This document shows positions 26,785 to 35,217 of a stretch of DNA of 64,000 bases, piece after piece (within the stretch, counting starts at the first letter, position 1; the number at the start of each line of letters is the position of its first letter). The notes under the pieces were generated by a model. The model was given only the letters and a program-made list of their open reading frames with translations. It made no database searches and was not told the DNA's origin. Origin of the DNA: Phycisphaerae bacterium (GTDB lineage: Bacteria > Planctomycetota > Phycisphaerae > UBA1845 > Fen-1342); assembly GCA_028279405.1 (NCBI GenBank), contig JANQNU010000060.1, forward strand, positions 1 through 64,000. Reading direction: 5' to 3'. Position numbers and translations under genes: made by a program.

Positions 26785-29700
26785 CTACCGTGTCGCCCTC
26801 TTCGGTTGGTGGGGGTTTTCGATCGCGGTTTCTGCCGTTCGCAGCAAATCCCGGCACCTGGGGTGAGACGCATGAGCGGCGAGGACCAGCTTTCGTAGCA
26901 CTTTCAGGCCTGCCCGCGCTTTCAAAACTTCGCCCTGCTCGGCGTGCGCCATCACGATGTACGCCCAGTTGTCCGGCATCTGCGGTTCCGCCGGATCATC
27001 CTCAGTTTGCGCGGCGATCAGCGCTTCTGAACGATGAAATGCACTGATCGCCTCGGCGAACCTGTGCGCCCGGTAGAGCGCCACACCGAGCGTGTGCACG
27101 AGTTCGCCGTCGTTGGGATTCTGCCTGACACGAGCGCGCGCTTCGTTCACCAGGCCGGCAGCGCGCTCGTCGCTTAGTGTGTCGTTTGCCGTATTGACTG
27201 CGTCATTCAATCCGGCCGCATTGGCCGCTTCCCGCAGAACCGCATCCGTCACGAGGGCCTGTGCGGCCGAGCGCTGTTCGCGCCGCAGCGTGCGGTCTGC
27301 AGCAATCGCGTCGCGGACGGCCGCCACGTCCTTTCCGTTCATCATCTGCTCAACGTACGCTCGGACCGTCGCCTCTGTTTCGCGCGCCTGGTCCCACTGC
27401 TTGATTCGTGTATTCACTGGTACGCTGTCCCATATGCGTAACTCACCGTTCGACGCCGACGTGACCACCCAGGTACCATCCGGGCTAAAACTGCAGGAAA
27501 CGACCTGCTCCGAGTGTCCGCGCAGGGAGAGCAGCTCGCGACCGGATTCCGCATCCAACACGACCGCGAGCGCATTGCCCGAGCCGAACACAATACGATG
27601 GTTGTCGGGGCTGAAGGCGATCGCGTCGTGACGGCCGCGCCGTTGTCGGATCCGGCACACTTCACTGGCGCCTTGAATGTCCCACACCATCCATTCGCCT
27701 GTCGGCATCGGTACCAGCAGCCGCGATTCGTCCGGGCTGAAGATCGCGTCTTCGGGCCGGGCGTTGTTTGCGTCGGGTGCTCTGGTCGGCTCTGCTTCGA
27801 TCCGCTGTGATTGCGGACCGACATAAATTGTACTCGCCAGTCGACCGTCATCCGTGTTCCAGACGCGAATCGTCCGATCTCGAGAGAACGTTGCGATCTG
27901 CTTTCCGCCGAGGCCGAACTTGGTATCGTGGACGGCATCTTCATGTCCACTTAGCGTGCGAATCGACTGGAGCGTAGACGCGTTCCAGAGGGTCGCCGTC
28001 CGGTCATCCGAGACGGTCAGCATAAAGACGCCGTCCGGGCTGAAGGTCGCGTAGTTGACGCTGGCAGTATGTCCTTCGAGAATCGCGACGCGGCGACCGG
28101 TCGTTCGATCCCAGACTTCGGTCGTGTTTCCCTCGCCTGGGGCGATCAGGCGCATGCCATCTGCGCTGTAGCTGATTCTGGCATGGATCAGTGTCGCGGC
28201 GTGGAGCCCCGCCATCTCGCTCGGTGGGATCAGCGTCAGCAGTTTTTCGCCGGTCTCTGCGTCCCATACGGCGCCGCCCTCATCCTCCGACTGCGTGACA
28301 ATCCGCGACCCGTCGGGTGTGAACCAGGCGTACGAGGCCGAATCCGCTCGATCTCCACAGACCAGCAAACACCGACCGGTCGGCAGGTGCCAGACCGCCG
28401 CCGCGTGGTTCGCCGGACAGACGACGACGTGCTCGCCGTCGGGGCTCCACATATTGGGACAATCAGCGGCGCGTGAGGCCGAAATGCGTTCCAGGTACTG
28501 CTTTGTCGACGCATCCCACGCAAGGACGGCCCCGTCGCGGGCGCCGGAGTACATACGCCGATTGTCCGCCGAGATCGCACAGATCTGCGCCACGTCCGTG
28601 TGCCCGCGAAGCCAGCGTTGTCGTTGTCCGGTGGTGATATCCAGCAGCAGCACGCGCGCGCCCGCGGTAGCGGCGATGTGCTTTCCGTCTGGACTGAAGG
28701 CGACAGACGTGATTCGGTTTGCATCGTCATCCAGCATCACGATTCCCATGCCCGTTTGCGCGTCCCACAGCCAGGCTGGTTCGGAGTCGGCCGTACTGAC
28801 CGCCTGTTTGCCGTCCGGCGAAAGACGCACGCAGCGAACCGCGCGTTTGTGACGGGCGAATGTGGCGACCGGCGCGCCCTCGGGCAGGCGCCAAACACGG
28901 GCCGTACCGTCACAGGAGGCAGTCGCAAGCAGATCGGCGCTTACGGCCATGTCGTTGATTTCGGAATTGTGTGTGGGAAACGCGGTATGCAGTTGGAACG
29001 ATTCCGCATCCCACACATGGATCGTGCCGTCCGAAGTGGCCACGACGATACTGCGCCCATCGGGCGTGAACTCCGCCGCGCGCATTGTTGCATTCCGAAC
29101 TGCCGGGAGTATGCGCAGGTCATCTCCCGTGAGCAGGTCCCAGACGCGTGCGGCTTCGCTCGACGTGCTGACCACGCGCATTCCGTCGGGGCTGATAGAA
29201 ACGGTCCGCACGGGCCCCGCATGCCCTAGATAGGAAAACGTGCGTACCCCGGATCGCGCGTCCAGCACGGCGACCGAGTAGTCCGACCCACCCGTCAACA
29301 CGCGTGAGCCGTCCGGACTGACGGCGATTGCGTTCACGCCAGCTCGATGCGCGACCGCCGACCAGAGGCTGGAGTCCGCGCGGGCGCGCAGATAGGACCA
29401 TTCCCAGCCGCGCGCCAGCGCTGGCGCAGCCTCGATCCAGTCGCGGACGCGCTGGGGTTCATCCAACAACAGTGAAGTGTCCGCCGCCACGATGGTTGCG
29501 AGGTATGCTTCCTCTTCAGCGTTCTCCTTCTCGCGTACCGTAGCCAGACGAGCCGACTCCGCAGCTGCTTCAGCCGCCCGCGCTTGTCGCGAATGTTCCC
29601 GCGCTTCGAGCAGCGCTGTCTCCTTCTCCGAACGTTCGCGCGCGGCGCGCTCCCACGCGCGCGTCGCCCGGGACCACCCGATTGACGCGACCACCGATAG

Positions 29701-30957
29701 CAACAGCACGGCCATCGCGGCCGCGCCGCCGAGCAGGAACTTCCCACGATGGCGTCGAAATAGCTTCTGAAAGCGATAAACGGCTGACGGTGGGGCTGCA
29801 TGTACTGCTTTTCCCTGTAGAAACCGACGAACGTCACCGCTCAAGTCATTTGTGGTCTCGTAGCGCCGGCGCGGATCTTTGTCGAGCGCCTTCATGGCAA
29901 TCCAGTCAAGGTCGCCTCGCACGATTGCATCGAGTCTACGCGAATCGCAATGCCGGCTCGCCGCGATGGAAGGCAGCGTCTGGCCGGACTGCGATAGGCG
30001 CGTACTGGGTATGGGCGGCTCGACATCGCGCAGAATCCGCTGCATCTCGATCAGGGCGGCGCGCCGCAGCTGCGACCGCTCGAACGGAGTCGTGCCGGTC
30101 AGAAGCTCATACAGAATTACGCCGAGACTGTAGACATCGGTCCGCATGTCGACATCGAGGGCAGCGAGCGCCTGCTCCGGGCTCATGTACTCCGGGGTGC
30201 CGATAAACGCGCGATGCTCCGTGAAGAGCGTTTGCTCGGTCAGCGAGGCATTCGTCGCCTTGGCGATTCCGAAATCGATCACCTTGGGTAGGGGGCGGTC
30301 ACCAGCGACGACCGTGACCAGGATGTTGCTCGGTTTCAGGTCGCGGTGGATGATACCCTTGGTATGCGCGTGCTGAACGGCGTGGCAAACCTGCTCGAAC
30401 AGCTCCAGTCGTTCGACAATCGGCAAGCGGCGCTCATCGCAGAACGTCGTGATCGGGACGCCGTGCACCAACTCCATCACAAAGTAGGGACGGCCCGTGT
30501 CGGTCGCACCGGCGTCGAGCACCGTGGCGATGCTCGGGTGGTCCATCATTGCCAATGCCTGTCGTTCGGCCTCGAACCGTGCGACAATCGCCTTGGTGTC
30601 CATTCCAAGCTTGATGATCTTCAACGCCACACGCCGGCGGATCGGCCGCTCTTGTTCCGCCATGAAGACGGTACCGAAACCCCCTTCGCCGATGGTCTGA
30701 AGCAGTTTGTACGGACCGATTTGCGTGCCTGGACGCTCGGTCAAGGATGTGACGGGCGTCGTCGACGAAAATGCCGCGACATCGGTCGGTGAGGCGAGGA
30801 AGTCATCTTCCTTTTCCGCTGCGGTCAGGAGTGCCTCGACGCGATCGCGCAGCTCTGGCTGGTTCTTGCAAGCGCCATCGAGGTATTCACGCCGACGATC
30901 GCCACTGAGTTCTGCAGCCTCGTTAAACACTGCGCGAATTTGATCAAGCTCCGGCAT
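26785..30957 (-). CDS. Membrane Ser/Thr protein kinase with WD40 propellers and C-terminal TPR
   Basis: A 1390-residue protein. ATG 30957 (MPELDQ) is chosen because this opening recurs in planctomycete kinases and the longer frame overlaps the sigma gene. The kinase domain (about 83-385) has IGEGGFG 89-95, lysine 113, HRD 204-206, DFG 228-230 and GTPEYMSPEQ. A membrane helix (GGAAAMAVLLLSVVASIGW) is followed by an Ala/Glu-rich coiled coil, then about fourteen WD40 units (SPDGSRVLTGGSDYSVAVLD and similar) and a final helical TPR part (ALYRAHRFAEAISAFHRSEA). It starts 43 bases after the sigma stop and is followed after 35 bases by the thioredoxin gene, so it is the second gene of the ten-gene run. 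Probably the sensor of the whole operon. Confidence 0.93.
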   Translation of the reverse strand: MPELDQIRAVFNEAAELSGDRRREYLDGACKNQPELRDRVEALLTAAEKEDDFLASPTDVAAFSSTTPVTSLTERPGTQIGPYKLLQTIGEGGFGTVFMAEQERPIRRRVALKIIKLGMDTKAIVARFEAERQALAMMDHPSIATVLDAGATDTGRPYFVMELVHGVPITTFCDERRLPIVERLELFEQVCHAVQHAHTKGIIHRDLKPSNILVTVVAGDRPLPKVIDFGIAKATNASLTEQTLFTEHRAFIGTPEYMSPEQALAALDVDMRTDVYSLGVILYELLTGTTPFERSQLRRAALIEMQRILRDVEPPIPSTRLSQSGQTLPSIAASRHCDSRRLDAIVRGDLDWIAMKALDKDPRRRYETTNDLSGDVRRFLQGKAVHAAPPSAVYRFQKLFRRHRGKFLLGGAAAMAVLLLSVVASIGWSRATRAWERAARERSEKETALLEAREHSRQARAAEAAAESARLATVREKENAEEEAYLATIVAADTSLLLDEPQRVRDWIEAAPALARGWEWSYLRARADSSLWSAVAHRAGVNAIAVSPDGSRVLTGGSDYSVAVLDARSGVRTFSYLGHAGPVRTVSISPDGMRVVSTSSEAARVWDLLTGDDLRILPAVRNATMRAAEFTPDGRSIVVATSDGTIHVWDAESFQLHTAFPTHNSEINDMAVSADLLATASCDGTARVWRLPEGAPVATFARHKRAVRCVRLSPDGKQAVSTADSEPAWLWDAQTGMGIVMLDDDANRITSVAFSPDGKHIAATAGARVLLLDITTGQRQRWLRGHTDVAQICAISADNRRMYSGARDGAVLAWDASTKQYLERISASRAADCPNMWSPDGEHVVVCPANHAAAVWHLPTGRCLLVCGDRADSASYAWFTPDGSRIVTQSEDEGGAVWDAETGEKLLTLIPPSEMAGLHAATLIHARISYSADGMRLIAPGEGNTTEVWDRTTGRRVAILEGHTASVNYATFSPDGVFMLTVSDDRTATLWNASTLQSIRTLSGHEDAVHDTKFGLGGKQIATFSRDRTIRVWNTDDGRLASTIYVGPQSQRIEAEPTRAPDANNARPEDAIFSPDESRLLVPMPTGEWMVWDIQGASEVCRIRQRRGRHDAIAFSPDNHRIVFGSGNALAVVLDAESGRELLSLRGHSEQVVSCSFSPDGTWVVTSASNGELRIWDSVPVNTRIKQWDQARETEATVRAYVEQMMNGKDVAAVRDAIAADRTLRREQRSAAQALVTDAVLREAANAAGLNDAVNTANDTLSDERAAGLVNEARARVRQNPNDGELVHTLGVALYRAHRFAEAISAFHRSEALIAAQTEDDPAEPQMPDNWAYIVMAHAEQGEVLKARAGLKVLRKLVLAAHASHPRCRDLLRTAETAIENPHQPKRATR

Positions 30958-31000
30958 GATCCGTAACCTACCAGGTAACGAGTTCCGGCCTTCTGTGCCT

Positions 31001-31600
31001 TCATCGTTCCAACTCGTTGCGCAGCCAACCGCGCGCGAACTGCCAATCGCGTTTAACCGTGCGCGGAGAAACTCCCAACGTCTTGGCTGTTTGCTCAATG
31101 TCCAATCCTGCATAGAATCGCAGGCGAACGACGGCCCCTGCCTGCGTATCTATACCCTCCAAGCGGATCAGCGCTTCATCGAGGGCCAACAATCCGTCAG
31201 AATCTTCGTGGATTTGGACCGAACCCAGGCCGGAAAGGGCCAGGGCCCGTTGGCGCGACGCTCGGCCCGACTCTCCTCGCCCGTGTTTGGAGCGTGCATG
31301 ATCGATCAGGATCCGCCGCATTGCCTCCGCTGCCGCAGCATAGAATTGGGCGCGTCCTGCCCAAGGGACCTCACGCGCGCCGGTGAGCCGCAAGTACGCC
31401 TCGTGAACAAGCGCGGTTGCCGACAACGTGTGATCGCACCGCTCGTTGTTCATCTGCCTCTGTGCCGCGCGCCGAAGCTGTTCATAGACGGCCTGCATCA
31501 GCGCATTGCCTGCCCCAGGCCGTCCTCGCGCCGCGCCGAGCATCGACGTGATCGTGTCATTGTCCGCCGGCTTGTCGGGCGAGTCATGTGATTCCGCCAT
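31001..31600 (-). CDS. ECF-type sigma factor (TIGR02999-like), first gene of the MoxR/kinase operon
   Basis: A 199-residue sigma factor; AAGGA lies 6 bases before the ATG. Region 2 shows ATALVHEAYLRLTG and AEAMRRILIDHARSKHG. Region 4 shows AVVRLRFYAGLDIEQTAKTL followed by SPRTVKRDW, a normal helix-turn-helix. It heads a minus-strand series running without interruption to 16085. By analogy with other pairs it is probably controlled by the adjacent kinase and may transcribe its own operon. Confidence 0.93.
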   Translation of the reverse strand: MAESHDSPDKPADNDTITSMLGAARGRPGAGNALMQAVYEQLRRAAQRQMNNERCDHTLSATALVHEAYLRLTGAREVPWAGRAQFYAAAAEAMRRILIDHARSKHGRGESGRASRQRALALSGLGSVQIHEDSDGLLALDEALIRLEGIDTQAGAVVRLRFYAGLDIEQTAKTLGVSPRTVKRDWQFARGWLRNELER

Positions 31601-31922
31601 GGCGGGTCCTTAACAAGTGCACCAACCCGGGCAACATAATTCTCACGATGACCGGGCAGTTTCCGCCTAATCCACGCCTGTCTGGTACTTCAATCTTACA
31701 CGCAAACGGTTCTAGCTCGCTGGAATGAAGCAGTGCACGAGTCTTCTTTTTTCGTCACTCATTGACGATACATGATCGCGCCCAACAGGCGCAATGTGGG
31801 CCAACTTACGTACAGCTACAGCAATGAGCTTGCCGCTCCAATTAGATGCGCCTGAACCTGGTTCCTGGTTCGGTTGGAGGGGCGATCGCTTGGTTATTGT
31901 TTGGTCTTCGGCAGGAGGCTGA
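31601..31922. other. Upstream region of the sigma gene and left flank of an IS3 fragment
   Basis: No coding sequence is seen. The region is less GC-rich than its surroundings (for example GAGTCTTCTTTTTTCGTCAC near 31739). It must hold the promoter of the ten-gene operon. A left terminal repeat of the IS3 element would be expected here but I could not recognise one. Confidence 0.5.
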
Positions 31923-32054
31923 ATGATGAAGAAGAAGCGGTTTACGGAAGAGCAGCTTACATTTGCGCTGCGACAAGCCGAGAGCGGCATTGCGGTGACC
32001 GAGGTCTGCCGGAAGATGCAGATTAGCGAGCAGACCTTCTACGGGTGGAAGAAG
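31923..32054 (+). mobile_element. IS3-family transposase orfA, 5' fragment
   Basis: Codons 1-44 match the start of IS3-family OrfA proteins: KKKRFTEEQLTFALRQAESG, then EVCRKMQISEQTFYGWKK, the helix-turn-helix that binds the element ends. A GGAGG site precedes the ATG. After WKK the similarity stops abruptly; the following frame is only antisense of the membrane gene at 32023-32793. The rest of orfA and all of orfB are missing here, so this is a dead remnant. Confidence 0.8.
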
Positions 32055-32793
32055 TTTTCGGAATCTTGGACGTCGCTTTGGGGGCCGCTTCGACCGAACC
32101 CGGTCCGCCAGCAGCGTCCACAGGCTTCGGCGACTCGCCCCCTACATCTTGGGAGTTCGATGGCTGCTGATCGACGTCCTTCGAAGTTCGCCAATCGCTC
32201 CAGGCCGTCAAGGCCGCCCCCACGAGATACAGTATTGCGAGGGACCATTGAAAGAACCGATACTCGTGCATTCCCGCGACGCCGTCCGCGGGGATGCGCT
32301 CACGCCATAACACGTTATAGATACCGAGGCCGTAGACGACCATGGGCGCGGCCAGCACGACTAGCAGGAGGACGATCCTGACCTTGGACGCCCACCGTGG
32401 TGCGCCGACGGCGTACGAGACGTCGGCGGACCAGTCCACTTCTGCAGCGCTCGGTTCGCTGTTCGCGTCGCTTTCCAGCCAGGTGCGCCATATGCGCCGA
32501 TACCAGAGGCGGCGTGCATGTGCGATAAACACAAAGAAGCCGTAGACGAAGAACGCGATCGGCATCAGTCGAAAGAACTGCTTCAGGTTGTCTACCGCTG
32601 GCGATCCGAACAAACTACCAAAGGTCTTGGTCATCGCTTTGGCGCCATCGGCTGATCCGGTCGCGATGATGTAGAACACGCAAAACAGCAATAACGTCGC
32701 CTGCGCAAGGCGGCTCGCGCGCACAGAGGATGTGTAGTAGTCTCGAACGCGCTCCGCAGACGCCGGGTCCAATTGCAGCGCTCCCTCCGACAT
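32023..32793 (-). CDS. Multi-span membrane protein with 3' end rewritten by an IS3 fragment
   Basis: A 256-residue protein. ATG 32793 has a strong AAAGGAGG 6 bases upstream. Four hydrophobic segments are visible: LLLFCVFYIIA, FFRLMPIAFFVYGFFVFIA, VRIVLLLVVLAAPMVVYGL and FFQWSLAILYLVGAALTA. A hydrophilic Pro/Ser/Lys tail follows. The last eleven codons (about KTSSTRRRSAR) are the reverse strand of IS3 orfA, so the native C-terminus was replaced. It may still function because all helices lie before the junction. No family recognised. It follows the lipoprotein gene by 20 bases and is probably in an operon with it. Confidence 0.75.
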   Translation of the reverse strand: MSEGALQLDPASAERVRDYYTSSVRASRLAQATLLLFCVFYIIATGSADGAKAMTKTFGSLFGSPAVDNLKQFFRLMPIAFFVYGFFVFIAHARRLWYRRIWRTWLESDANSEPSAAEVDWSADVSYAVGAPRWASKVRIVLLLVVLAAPMVVYGLGIYNVLWRERIPADGVAGMHEYRFFQWSLAILYLVGAALTAWSDWRTSKDVDQQPSNSQDVGGESPKPVDAAGGPGSVEAAPKATSKIPKTSSTRRRSAR

Positions 32794-32813
32794 GCCCAGC
32801 CTCCTTTCTCGCG

Positions 32814-34307
32814 TCACCTGTTGAGCGGAACGCTCATGGTCCGTCCCCGAAACTGGTTCAGTGCACCGGGGATCGGGTTGCGGGCCGAGACTGTTTTACC
32901 GATGTAGTTGACACGCAGCTGTATCGGATCGGCCGTGAATGGATTGATGGTCCCCCAGGCGTTCGGCCCGTCGCCGATCGCGCCGACGCGAATGGAACCG
33001 CTCGGATTCCTCCACCCGTTGTACGTCAGGACCGCTTGCCTCCCTTGGAGCTTGGCCGCCAGATCGATGGTCATCGAGACATCGAAGGGTTCGATCACCA
33101 CCGGTTTCACGATCGTCACCCTGACGAACGCGATCTTCTTCTTGGCGGTCGCGGTCATGACACCCAGGCGTACGCCGCTTTGGAGCCGAATGGGAAGCGC
33201 GATGCTGGCGGTCGGGGCGCTCTGCGATAGATCAACCTCTATCGGCCGTGCTCCGAGCGTCGCCGTAAGATCCAGCCCATGACCCCGATCGGATTGTCCC
33301 GTTAGCCGAAACACGAACGGCTCCGTCTGAGCCGACAAGCGTTGCCGATCGAGATCGACGTTGATCTCCACATCATCCGCGCGAACCACCTCTACGCTAT
33401 GGACTCTGATCGCCCCGACTTTCAAGCCTTGCAACAACGGCGCTAGTTCGGCGGCGATCGGCGCGCCGCGCAATCGTGTGCGAATCGTTCCGCCGACACG
33501 TTGCTTCGGATCGCGTGGCAAGGTCAGTCGGCCGTCCGTCGGCCCCAGGACAACGGCGTTTCCGGCAACACGCACACTGGCGGAAGGTGCTGTAATCTCA
33601 ACCGTGGCCGCCGACCCTGACGCAGCGGTCAGTGGCAATCGAATCTCGCCGATTGTCGCCAGATGACCCGTTGCGCCCTGGGGCAATCGAAGCGCTACGC
33701 CCGCGGGCGCTTCCGTATCCCCCAGCACCGCGCCGCTGCGCAGCTTGACGTCGAGGCTGCTCACCGTAATCGCCGCCAAAAGACGATCCGCGTCGAACGA
33801 ATCGGGCGCGGGCCACGGCCGCAGCGCCAGCAACGTCAGTACGCGGCCGAACGACTCGGCCAGACCGAGACGAATCCGGGCTTCGACGTTGCCGTCATCA
33901 TCCTTCTTGATCAAGTGATCGAGTTTGAGAGACGCCGCTCCGCAGCCGATCGTCAGCGGCGGATCGAACGTCAGATCCAACGCGTCGATCGAAAACTGAA
34001 TCTTCTGCGGAGCGCCGTCGGTGACCAAGTTCGACGACAGTTTCTTAATGGTCACCTTGGTCCCGGCTGCGATTGCCAGGTCCACGTTCTGATCGCTAAC
34101 CTGGATGCGCTTGTCGAGTGCATTCAGCTCAGCTTCCCCCGCGATTGCAACGGATTCGATGGCCTCCAGAAGCTGCCCATAACTTCCGACGGGAATGGAG
34201 ATCGAGTTCGGCACGCTGAGCGCCGGTGGCCCGCAGCCGGCGGCCATCAAGGCATAGCTGAACGTGACGATGAACAAACAATAGCTTTGTGTTCGTGTGT
34301 TCCGCAT
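32814..34307 (-). CDS. Beta-rich lipoprotein of unknown function
   Basis: A 497-residue protein with a lipoprotein signal (lipobox LMAAGC, lipidated Cys 25). The mature part is dominated by alternating hydrophobic residues in beta-strand pattern (VTIKKLSSNLVTDG, IQFSIDALDLTF, RIRLGLAES), reminiscent of AsmA-like or lipid-binding beta structures, but I recognise no family. It is the first gene of a two-gene unit with the membrane protein downstream. An AT-rich stretch near 34430 could hold its promoter. Confidence 0.75.
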   Translation of the reverse strand: MRNTRTQSYCLFIVTFSYALMAAGCGPPALSVPNSISIPVGSYGQLLEAIESVAIAGEAELNALDKRIQVSDQNVDLAIAAGTKVTIKKLSSNLVTDGAPQKIQFSIDALDLTFDPPLTIGCGAASLKLDHLIKKDDDGNVEARIRLGLAESFGRVLTLLALRPWPAPDSFDADRLLAAITVSSLDVKLRSGAVLGDTEAPAGVALRLPQGATGHLATIGEIRLPLTAASGSAATVEITAPSASVRVAGNAVVLGPTDGRLTLPRDPKQRVGGTIRTRLRGAPIAAELAPLLQGLKVGAIRVHSVEVVRADDVEINVDLDRQRLSAQTEPFVFRLTGQSDRGHGLDLTATLGARPIEVDLSQSAPTASIALPIRLQSGVRLGVMTATAKKKIAFVRVTIVKPVVIEPFDVSMTIDLAAKLQGRQAVLTYNGWRNPSGSIRVGAIGDGPNAWGTINPFTADPIQLRVNYIGKTVSARNPIPGALNQFRGRTMSVPLNR

Positions 34308-35087
34308 GTTGTCGATCTCATGATCGGCTGACCAAATGCGCTGCTCGCATGAAGGGGACGAGCGCAGCGTGGTGGCACAACAAAAGACGATGCGCTAGAA
34401 CGCAGCCATTCCCGATGATTCCCGTCAGATACTATTAGGAAATTCGTTCGTCAAGGATCAAATGCTACAACTACCTTCAAACTTTCAAGGAATGCGAATC
34501 GCAACCGGCGGACAAGGCAATAGCACGCTTGCTCGAGTTGTACTTGGGGCGCCCTAGATCCGCGATATCAACGTCGTTGAACCTGTGGTAACCGAATCGC
34601 AGCACAAGGACCAAGAGCGAGGGAGTGTAGGAGCCAGCGCATGGTTGGGGGGAGAGCGTACTCACATGACGATCGGTGAATTGGCGGAAGGTTGCGCGCC
34701 GCCAAGCCCTGGTGTTTACCGCATCGAGATCCTCGAACCGCGGCCGCGAGGGAAAGAAACGTTTGAAACGCGTTCGGATCGGGGAGCTTCAACGGTCCGT
34801 CTCACAACGAGACGGACCCGTTTATTTACAGCGAGAGAGCCGCAGGCCCACCGGCCTTCGCTCGCCATGTCCCGTTGCCACCAAACCGTTACGGCGAATC
34901 CGACCCGCGCAGCCAGCGCTCTCTGTTTTGGAATCACGTCGCGGGGCCCCGCTCCGAACAGGCCATTTTCCGCCCAGTTCCGACCCCGACTCTCTGACTT
35001 TCCGCCCCTTGCAACCTCCGCGGCTAGCACACTCGTTCGGAACTTTCTCCAGGGAACCGGCGCTGTGTGCAAAACGCAACTTGCCTG
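34308..35087. other. Long gene-free region between divergent genes
   Basis: Open frames here (such as 34585-35091) have low-complexity Arg/Ser/Pro translations and no ribosome site. Recognisable content is an AT-rich stretch near 34420-34450, which suits a minus-strand promoter, and the strong hairpin at 34794-34818. No other feature is seen. Confidence 0.5.
34794..34818 (+). terminator. Strong hairpin with T-rich tail, orphan
   Basis: A perfect 10-bp stem (GGTCCGTCTC / GAGACGGACC) with ACAAC loop is followed by CGTTTATTTA, a good intrinsic terminator on the plus strand. No coding gene ends upstream on this strand, so it may end a small RNA or be a leftover. Confidence 0.6.
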
Positions 35088-35118
35088 TTGACACATGGTT
35101 ATGGCCTTGGGCTATAGT
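35088..35118 (+). promoter_or_regulatory. Candidate sigma-70 promoter of the 1575-residue secreted protein
   Basis: TTGACA (35088-35093) and TATAGT (35113-35118) are separated by 19 bases, or 17 if the -10 is read as GCTATA. It lies 100 bases before the chosen start codon. The -35 hexamer is a perfect consensus, unusual in this GC-rich window. Confidence 0.5.
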
Positions 35119-35217
35119 CCGCAACACAGCCTACGTTCAGTCACCGTCGTGATTTGCCGGCAAGCGATGGCGACTGATACCCTCGGTTCACTTCTTCTGC
35201 CGGCCCGGAGTAATGCA

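Noticed and set aside
34585-35091. 168-codon open frame on the plus strand
   Set aside because: No ribosome site and an Arg/Ser/Pro-rich low-complexity translation; it also spans a strong terminator hairpin.
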